In this document: positions 58,769-64,000 of the stretch, piece by piece
Layout: each line of letters begins with the position of its first letter
Position numbering within the stretch: position 1 is the stretch's first letter
NCBI RefSeq assembly: GCF_001577305.1
Contig: NZ_CP014518.1
Location: 2,666,001-2,730,000 of the forward strand
Direction of reading: 5' to 3'
DNA: 64,000 nucleotides
Source: Sinomonas atrocyanea
Lineage (GTDB): Bacteria > Actinomycetota > Actinomycetes > Actinomycetales > Micrococcaceae
Made by a program: the position numbers and the translations under genes
Notes under the pieces: model-generated
What the model saw: only the letters and a program-made list of their open reading frames with translations
What the model was told of the DNA's origin: nothing
Database searches by the model: none

Positions 58769-60013
58769 ATGACGACCGCCGCCGCTGCCCCGGATTCCAC
58801 CGCCCAGACCCGGCTCACCCTCCGCGGCCGGATCGTGAGCGACGGCGCCGTCGAGGAGGACGGCCTCGTCGCCGTCGAGGACGACCGCATCGAGTACGCG
58901 GGGCCCGCCGCGGACTTCGATGCCGCGGCCTTCGGCGGCCAGTCGGTGTCCGTCCCGGACGGCGCGCTGCTGCTCCCCGGGCTGGTCGACCTGCACTGCC
59001 ACGGCGCGGCCGGCGTCGACTTCCCGACGGCGGACGAGGAGCAGGCGCGGCGGGGCATCGCCTTCCTCCACGGGCGCGGGACGACCACGTTCCTCGCGAG
59101 CCTCGTCACCGCCTCGCGCGAGGACCTGCTCCGCGGCGTCGCGCTCTTCTCGCAGCTCGACGACGAGGGCCTCGTGGCGGGTGTCCACGCCGAGGGGCCC
59201 TTCCTCTCGCACGCGCGCTGCGGGGCACAGAACCCGGACTTCCTGCTCGAGCCGGACGTCGACTTCGCGATGGAGCTCATCGAGGTCTCGGACGGCTCGC
59301 TCGCGACGGTGACGTACGCGCCGGAGCTGCCCGGCGCGTCCGACCTCGTCGACCTCCTGACGGCCCACGGCGTCACGCCCTCGCTCGGACACACCGCCTG
59401 CGACGACGCCACGGCGGAGGCCTCGCTCGAGCAGGCGCGGGACGGGCTCACGGCCGCGGGGTTCGACGGTGCCGAGGGCGTGCCCACGGTGACGCACCTC
59501 TTCAACGGCATGCCGCCGCTGCACCACCGCTCCCCCGGTCCCGTGGCGGCCTGCCTCCGCGCTGCCGCCGCCGGGGCGGCCGTCGTGGAGCTCGTGGCCG
59601 ACGGCGTGCACCTCGCCCCCGCGACCGTCCGCACCGTCTTCGAGCTCGTCGGCTCGGCCAACATCGCCCTCGTCACCGACTCGATGGCCGCGGCCGGGCT
59701 CAGCGACGGCCACTACATGCTCGGCCCCTCCCCCGTGACCGTGGCCGGCGGCGTCGCAACCCTCGATGCGAACGGCTCGATTGCCGGAGGGACGGCCACC
59801 CTGCTCGAGGTCGTGGCCCGCACGGCGGCCGCCGGGGTGCCGCTCGCCGACGCCGTACTCTCCGCCACCGCTGTCCCCGCCGCCGTCCTGGGCCGCTCCG
59901 ACGAATTCGGCAGCCTGCGCCGCGGGCTGCGGGCCGACATCGTGGCCACGGATCCGGACCTCGGCCTGGCCGCGGTCGTCCGCGCTGGCCGGGTGCTCCC
60001 CTCGGCACGCTGA
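58769..60013 (+). CDS. nagA: N-acetylglucosamine-6-phosphate deacetylase
   Basis: The protein has 414 aa of the amidohydrolase superfamily. Metal and catalytic motifs are VDLHCHGAAGVDF, HAEGPFL, LGHTACDD, HLFNGMPPLHHR and the catalytic Asp in LVTDSMAAAG. It removes acetate from GlcNAc-6-P, feeding NagB. It is probably leaderless (TAAGGT, 6 nt, ATG). Confidence 0.95.
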   Translation: MTTAAAAPDSTAQTRLTLRGRIVSDGAVEEDGLVAVEDDRIEYAGPAADFDAAAFGGQSVSVPDGALLLPGLVDLHCHGAAGVDFPTADEEQARRGIAFLHGRGTTTFLASLVTASREDLLRGVALFSQLDDEGLVAGVHAEGPFLSHARCGAQNPDFLLEPDVDFAMELIEVSDGSLATVTYAPELPGASDLVDLLTAHGVTPSLGHTACDDATAEASLEQARDGLTAAGFDGAEGVPTVTHLFNGMPPLHHRSPGPVAACLRAAAAGAAVVELVADGVHLAPATVRTVFELVGSANIALVTDSMAAAGLSDGHYMLGPSPVTVAGGVATLDANGSIAGGTATLLEVVARTAAAGVPLADAVLSATAVPAAVLGRSDEFGSLRRGLRADIVATDPDLGLAAVVRAGRVLPSAR

Positions 60014-60315
60014 CGCCGGCTGGGCGAATTTGCCATTCATAGCCCGTCAGAGGTCCATGCCGGAACGTTTTCCGTGCGTTCTCCTGAATTTCTCCCCGCC
60101 GTCGCGCATGAAACGGCGTATGCCGTTGACCGTGAATGCGCGGCATGATTGGCTAGAGCCAGTCTTGATGTAGGTAGCAGTGTTTTCCATGCAATGCAGG
60201 CTCGCAAGACCGTTGCGAGCGTGGAGTTCCCGGCCAACACCGGCCTCCTCGCGGAGTAACCCGGCCGGCACACAAGTGCCGGCGTCTCGTTGCAATCCAC
60301 AGGAGAACGCAGGAC
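60014..60315 (+). promoter_or_regulatory. Upstream region and 5' leader of the cold-shock gene
   Basis: This 302-bp gap is clearly less G/C-rich than its surroundings and holds no gene. TTGACC (60126-60131) could be a -35, though the -10 is unclear. A leader of 100 nt or more before the ATG is typical of cspA genes and may fold as an RNA thermosensor. AGGAGAAC ahead of the ATG is the ribosome site. Confidence 0.5.
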
Positions 60316-60519
60316 ATGGCACAGGGGACCGTCAAGTGGTTCAACGCCGAGAAGGGGTTCGGCTTCATTACCCCGGATAACGCCGAATCGGACGTCTTCG
60401 TCCACTATTCGGAGATCAAGGCGAACGGCTTCCGCACACTGGAGGAGAACCAGCGCGTCGAGTTCGAGATCGGCCAGGGGGCCAAGGGCCCGCAGGCCAC
60501 CGGAGTCAGCGCCATCTGA
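60316..60519 (+). CDS. Cold-shock protein (CspA family)
   Basis: The protein has 67 aa, a complete cold-shock domain. The RNA-binding motifs RNP1 (KGFGFIT) and RNP2 (VFVHYSEI) are intact. It acts as an RNA chaperone. It has a long AT-richer leader and a canonical terminator, so it is a single-gene transcription unit. Confidence 0.97.
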   Translation: MAQGTVKWFNAEKGFGFITPDNAESDVFVHYSEIKANGFRTLEENQRVEFEIGQGAKGPQATGVSAI

Positions 60520-60546
60520 GCAGCTGCACGCCGGCGCATGACGCGC

Positions 60547-60582
60547 AGGAGGGGTTCCGAATCTCGGGACCCCTCCTTTTTT
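60547..60582. terminator. Rho-independent terminator of the cold-shock gene
   Basis: The stem AGGAGGGGTTCC / GGGACCCCTCCT (60547-60558, 60566-60577; one G-T pair) has a 7-nt loop and continues into a T run to 60582. It is the only hairpin with a U tract I found in the window. Confidence 0.93.
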
Positions 60583-60631
60583 CATGACCGATTACTGACC
60601 GGCGCTGTAAACATTCATGGGTGATGCCGAA

Positions 60632-63139
60632 TTAGCTGACCATCTGGCGCAGGAGGCGCATCCGGTGCCGCATCGTGAGGCCGGGGAGATAGGCCTGGGC
60701 GAGGGCCTGGCCGATGGCCGGGAGCTGCAGCGGGTCCTGGTAGTACATATAGAGCGCGTGGTATTCGGGCTGGAAGCGCGACTTGAACTTCGCGAGGGAG
60801 CGGAAGCCGTAGACCGGCTCGAGGGCCTGGCCCACGGCGTTGAGCAGCCTCGAGAGCAGCTCGTCCCCGGCGTCCACCTCGGCCCGCTCCCCCGCGGGAT
60901 CGGCAGCCAGCGGGGAGCCCGACAGCGAGATCCATTCGACGCTGCCCTTCAGCTCCGTCACGGCCGAGGCGATGAGGAACTCCATGACCCCGGGGAAGGC
61001 ACCGGGCCCGCGGCGCATGAAGTCGAGCGTCCATCCGACGATCCGCGACTCCTGGTACACGGGCAGCCAGCTCGTCACGCCGTGGATCCGCCCCTCGGCG
61101 TCGACTGCGAGGCACAGGAGCACTTCCGGGTCGTCGAGTTCGTCGAGGCCCCCGAGGGTGAACCCCATCGCGGGAAGGGCCTTCTGGGCGGACCATTCCT
61201 CGGAGAGCGCGCTGAGCTGCTGGCGCTGTGACGGGCTGAGGTGGTGGTACCTGGTCCACACGGCGCTGACCCCCAGCTTCGCCGCCCGGTTGACGGCGGT
61301 CCTGACGTTCTGCCACTCCTTGCCGACGAATTCGAGCTCGCGGACCTTCAGGCGGGTCTCCTGGGCGACCTCGACGCGGTGGAATCCGCGCGCCCGCAGC
61401 ACGGGCCACAGGTCGGCGGGCAGGGAGTAGAAGCACGGCACGAGCGCCGTGCGGGCGCAGTGGGCGATGAACTCGGTGACGACCGCCGAGGCGCGCTCCG
61501 GCTCCCCGATGGGCCCTGCCACCGAGAGCGCAACCCTCCCGTGCAGCTGGAAGGCAAGCCCGGCGGTCCCGTGCTCGTCGAACCAGAACCGGTTGGGCGG
61601 CCAGAGCGTCATCCAGGACAGGGATCCGCCGCCGCGCCGCACGAGGCTGCGGGCGAGCTGGAGGCTGCCGTCCCTCGCCCCCACAGACTGCCGCCCGCGG
61701 AGCACGACGACGGCCGCCAGGACGAGCGCGACGAGCCACAGGATCAGGCCGCTGTGGACGAAGAGCCAGAGCTCCGCGCCGCTCCGGTTCCGGAAGAGGG
61801 CGCCGTAGCTGCTCGGGATGGGCGAGGGCAGGTACTGGCGGACGAGCTCGGCGAGCAGCCCCCACGCGGACTCGCGCCGGCCCAGTCCCCCGCCCTGCCA
61901 CCACAGGAGCGTGTAGGCGACGACGAGGCCTCCCGCGACGGCCCCGCCGACGGCGCCGAGGCGCCGGCGCATGCCGCGCTCGGTCTCCACGGGGAACAGG
62001 CCGCGGTTGGCCCACAGGATCGCCACGAGGGCCACCGCCGTCAGGGCGATGGGCAGCAAGTGCAGGAAGCCCGAGGCCAGCACGGTGAACCGCGGCCCGC
62101 GCGGCGCAGGCGGCATCCTGACGAACAGCGCAAGGTAGCCCACCGCGAGGGCGCCGACCGCGAGCTGGACGGCGATCGCGAGGCGCAGCGCAACCTTCCG
62201 CCCGCGCCGCAGTCCTTCCGCGCAGATCAGGAGGATGGCCATCGGCACGAGGGAGGTCACGTAGCCCTCGGGCGAGAGGAAGGCCGGCTGCGCCGCCTGG
62301 AGGCACGCGGTGTCGACCACTCCGCCGCAGTCCTGCTCGAGCTGGGCGAAGACGGGCATCGGGTTGAGCACCATGTCGCGGACGAGGGCGAGGGGCCCGG
62401 ACGGGCTCCGTGTCAGCGCCGTGAGGACCGGGCCCACCGCCGCGAGGGTGACGACGACGACCACGATGTTGCGCCGCTCGCGCACGGACGGCAGGGCCAG
62501 ATGCGAGTCGTGCCGCCAGCCGGCGGACCACCACGAGGCGGCGATGCCGAGCAGGGCGCCGATGAGGCCGAGCACGGTCTCGGAGTGGCCCACGTAGAGC
62601 GTGAGCATCGCGGCGATGCCCACCACGGCGGTGCGCAGCCGGCGCCGCCAGAGGACGCCGAGCGCGGGGGCGGCCGCCATTGCGGTGAACAGGGCGGCGG
62701 GATAGGGTCCGAGCACGGGGTCGTCGACCATCGAGCCGAGCCACCCGTCGCCCCCGATCCGGGCCAGCTGGGTGACCGCGAAGAACGCGGTGACGGAGGC
62801 GAAGTCGCCGAGGAAGAACAGGGCGGCGGCCTTGAGGGAACCGTAGGCCGTCTCGGCCACGGCGACGAGCACACCCACCACCACGGTCGCGGCGAGGTAG
62901 GCGACCGGGTTCGTGACGAAGAAGATCGAGGTCACGGCGCCCCACCACTGGCCGGAGCGCAGAGATCCGAGGTCGCCGCCCACCACGTCGAGCACCGCCG
63001 GCGGCGGGCCGGAGAGTATGCTCCCGGTGGCGATGCCGGCGATCCACATCACGGCGATGACTGCGAGGGTGAAGGGGATGCGACGGCCGCCGCGGGCGGC
63101 GGCCCGCGCGGCCTGGGCGAGCCTCCTGGCGCCGTTCAC
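60632..63139 (-). CDS. MprF-like phosphatidylglycerol lysyltransferase / DUF2156 membrane protein
   Basis: The protein has 835 aa. About a dozen membrane segments fill residues 20-480; the first six, with a rhomboid-like layout (LGDFASVTAFFAV), precede flippase-type segments. The C-terminal DUF2156 acyltransferase-like domain (about 500-825, GLAFQLHGRVALSVAGPIG, DFMRRGPGAFPGVMEFLI, LAKFKSRFQPEYHALYMYY) transfers amino acids from tRNA to lipid in MprF. Cationic lipid formation and flipping is the likely role; the exact amino acid is unknown. The start is a GTG. Confidence 0.85.
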   Translation of the reverse strand: MNGARRLAQAARAAARGGRRIPFTLAVIAVMWIAGIATGSILSGPPPAVLDVVGGDLGSLRSGQWWGAVTSIFFVTNPVAYLAATVVVGVLVAVAETAYGSLKAAALFFLGDFASVTAFFAVTQLARIGGDGWLGSMVDDPVLGPYPAALFTAMAAAPALGVLWRRRLRTAVVGIAAMLTLYVGHSETVLGLIGALLGIAASWWSAGWRHDSHLALPSVRERRNIVVVVVTLAAVGPVLTALTRSPSGPLALVRDMVLNPMPVFAQLEQDCGGVVDTACLQAAQPAFLSPEGYVTSLVPMAILLICAEGLRRGRKVALRLAIAVQLAVGALAVGYLALFVRMPPAPRGPRFTVLASGFLHLLPIALTAVALVAILWANRGLFPVETERGMRRRLGAVGGAVAGGLVVAYTLLWWQGGGLGRRESAWGLLAELVRQYLPSPIPSSYGALFRNRSGAELWLFVHSGLILWLVALVLAAVVVLRGRQSVGARDGSLQLARSLVRRGGGSLSWMTLWPPNRFWFDEHGTAGLAFQLHGRVALSVAGPIGEPERASAVVTEFIAHCARTALVPCFYSLPADLWPVLRARGFHRVEVAQETRLKVRELEFVGKEWQNVRTAVNRAAKLGVSAVWTRYHHLSPSQRQQLSALSEEWSAQKALPAMGFTLGGLDELDDPEVLLCLAVDAEGRIHGVTSWLPVYQESRIVGWTLDFMRRGPGAFPGVMEFLIASAVTELKGSVEWISLSGSPLAADPAGERAEVDAGDELLSRLLNAVGQALEPVYGFRSLAKFKSRFQPEYHALYMYYQDPLQLPAIGQALAQAYLPGLTMRHRMRLLRQMVS

Positions 63140-63221
63140 GGGTGTCCCGCCCCGGAGGCGGCGGCGCGGCGGCCGGGGAAACTCGACGGGGCTGCCATCA
63201 CGCGGGAGGATGCCCCGGAGC

Positions 63222-63653
63222 TCAGCGCCACGTCCCGATGCCGATGACAGGTCCGGCCTCGAGCCACGAGGCGAGGCCAGCGTAGGCGTTGAAGTCCATG
63301 GCGAAGCGCACGCTCGCGCCCTGGTAGGCCAGCTCGACGATCACGACGTCGGCCTGCACCCTGGTGCGCTCGGCCTCGGTGGGCGATCGGCGCCCCAAGA
63401 GCTCCAGCGAGCTGCGCGTGAAGCGGTGCCGCGCGCGCGGGCTGAGGGAGAGGAGGTTGAACCATTCGAGCTCGGTGTCCTGATAACGGCATACCCCCAT
63501 CCGCCACGGCCCGGAGGCCATGGAGATGGAGGCATCGACCGTGCCCAGGGTGCGCCGCAGGACTACGCGGCGCACCCCGAGGGCACAGAGCAGGGCTGCG
63601 AGGAGAACGAAGACCACTGCCAGGACGATGAACGGAATGGCGGAGTCGTCCAT
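63222..63653 (-). CDS. DUF2550 membrane protein
   Basis: The protein has 143 aa: an N-terminal membrane segment (about 6-28), then a soluble domain with GPWRMGVCRYQDTELEWFNLLSLSPRARHRF, the DUF2550 signature. The function is unknown. It directly follows atpC (10-nt gap), the constant actinobacterial position, and is probably the last gene of the atp operon. Confidence 0.9.
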   Translation of the reverse strand: MDDSAIPFIVLAVVFVLLAALLCALGVRRVVLRRTLGTVDASISMASGPWRMGVCRYQDTELEWFNLLSLSPRARHRFTRSSLELLGRRSPTEAERTRVQADVVIVELAYQGASVRFAMDFNAYAGLASWLEAGPVIGIGTWR

Positions 63654-63663
63654 CGAGGTCTGG

Positions 63664-63945
63664 CTAACGGGTCCCCGCGGCCGATTCGCCGATCTGGGCG
63701 TTGTCGGCGACGATCACGACCCGGTCGGAATCGACGGAGAAGAAGCCGCCGTCCACCGTCGCCGTGATCCGCGAGCCGGAGACCGGCTCGATCACAATGT
63801 CGCCCGCATGCATGATCGCCAGGACGGGGGTGTGGCCGGGAAGGATCCCGATCTCACCGTCCGCCGTGCGGGCCTTGACCATCTTCGCCGGGCCGGACCA
63901 CACGAAGTGGTCCGCCGCGACGATCTCGACCTCGAGCTCAGCCAT
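63664..63945 (-). CDS. atpC: F1F0 ATP synthase epsilon subunit
   Basis: The protein has 93 aa and consists of the N-terminal beta-sandwich domain (LEVEIVAADHFVWSGPAKMVKARTADGEIGILPGHTPVLA). The C-terminal helical hairpin of longer epsilon subunits is missing, as in many actinobacteria. It sits in the central stalk. The ATG lies 1 nt after the atpD stop. Confidence 0.95.
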   Translation of the reverse strand: MAELEVEIVAADHFVWSGPAKMVKARTADGEIGILPGHTPVLAIMHAGDIVIEPVSGSRITATVDGGFFSVDSDRVVIVADNAQIGESAAGTR

Positions 63946-63946
63946 G

Positions 63947-64000
63947 CTACTTGGTCTGGTCCTGGATCTTCGCCCAGTTGCGCTCGACGTCGTCGAGGCC
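63947..64000 (-). CDS. atpD: F1F0 ATP synthase beta subunit, C-terminal end (cut by window edge)
   Basis: Only the last 17 codons and the stop are present (ending RNWAKIQDQTK). The order beta-epsilon and the 1-nt spacing to atpC identify it. The catalytic domain is outside the window. Confidence 0.8.
   Translation of the reverse strand, partial: GLDDVERNWAKIQDQTK

Noticed and set aside
60037..60585. Minus-strand frame over the cold-shock gene and its leader
   Set aside because: It runs through the csp gene and the terminator; it has no coding features.
1..64000. tRNA, rRNA, transposase, integrase or phage genes
   Set aside because: Looked for by eye on both strands and not found; a covariance-model scan would be needed to exclude a small RNA gene.

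Overview
The window is high-GC (third codon positions almost all G/C), densely packed, and carries an actinobacterial gene complement: NucS mismatch endonuclease in place of MutSL, DUF2017, DUF2550, DUF3039, DUF4395, ClpS next to NAPRTase, and the block murI - MBL phosphodiesterase - rph - rdgB. The gene set and protein sequences look like family Micrococcaceae (Arthrobacter/Sinomonas group). The family is a confident inference, the genus is not.

Layout. 1-1.6 kb: start of nadA and the Nudix repressor nrtR with a promoter/operator, then an Lrp/AsnC regulator. 1.9-7 kb: amino-acid permease and a 2-oxoacid dehydrogenase operon (E1 alpha, E1 beta, an orphan lipoyl protein, an alpha/beta hydrolase). 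This resembles AcoC of acetoin dehydrogenase split into two genes. 7.2-14 kb: homoprotocatechuate meta-cleavage operon (FAH-RraA fusion, GntR regulator, hpaE, hpaD, hpaH, hpaI) behind a perfect 33-bp palindrome. 14-20.3 kb: DUF1992 protein, amine/amino-acid permease, copper amine oxidase and a divergent TetR plus FeaR-like AraC pair. With the hpa genes this forms an aromatic-amine regulon: amine uptake, oxidation to aldehyde, then ring cleavage. 20.3-25.5 kb: alpha/beta hydrolase, small membrane protein, MHS-family transporter with IclR regulator, and a frameshifted MFS gene. 25.6-30 kb: sbcC/sbcD. 30-39 kb: aquaporin, MarR, ClC, ADP-ribosylglycohydrolase-like protein, DUF4395, DnaQ-BRCT exonuclease, DedA, rdgB, rph, aldo/keto reductase. 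39-45 kb: MBL phosphodiesterase, murI, DUF2017, clpS, pncB, a DUF559 gene bracketed by 14-bp repeat arrays, and pncA (frameshifted). 45-49.8 kb: DEAH helicase, MFS, DUF3039, nagB. 50-57 kb: ABC exporter, thioredoxin-TPR co-chaperone, a secreted/membrane protein (frameshifted), AI-2E family transporter. 57-64 kb: alpha/beta hydrolase, Zn-binding protein, nucS, nagA, cold-shock protein, MprF-like protein, DUF2550, atpC and the end of atpD.

Three patterns run across the window. (1) A 14-bp repeat family, unit CTGAAGGTCACCTC, occurs as arrays at four intergenic sites. Each lies just 3' of a stop codon and in the same sense as the upstream gene. The sense strand contains TCACCTCCT, identical to the anti-Shine-Dalgarno core of 16S rRNA. 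(2) Four genes are broken or shortened by an apparent loss of one base in a run of four G/C. This fits homopolymer sequencing error, or a burst of decay. (3) About 19 genes have a TANNNT-like -10 hexamer 6-8 nt before the start codon and no ribosome binding site, so they are probably leaderless. No rRNA, tRNA, CRISPR array, transposase or prophage gene was seen.
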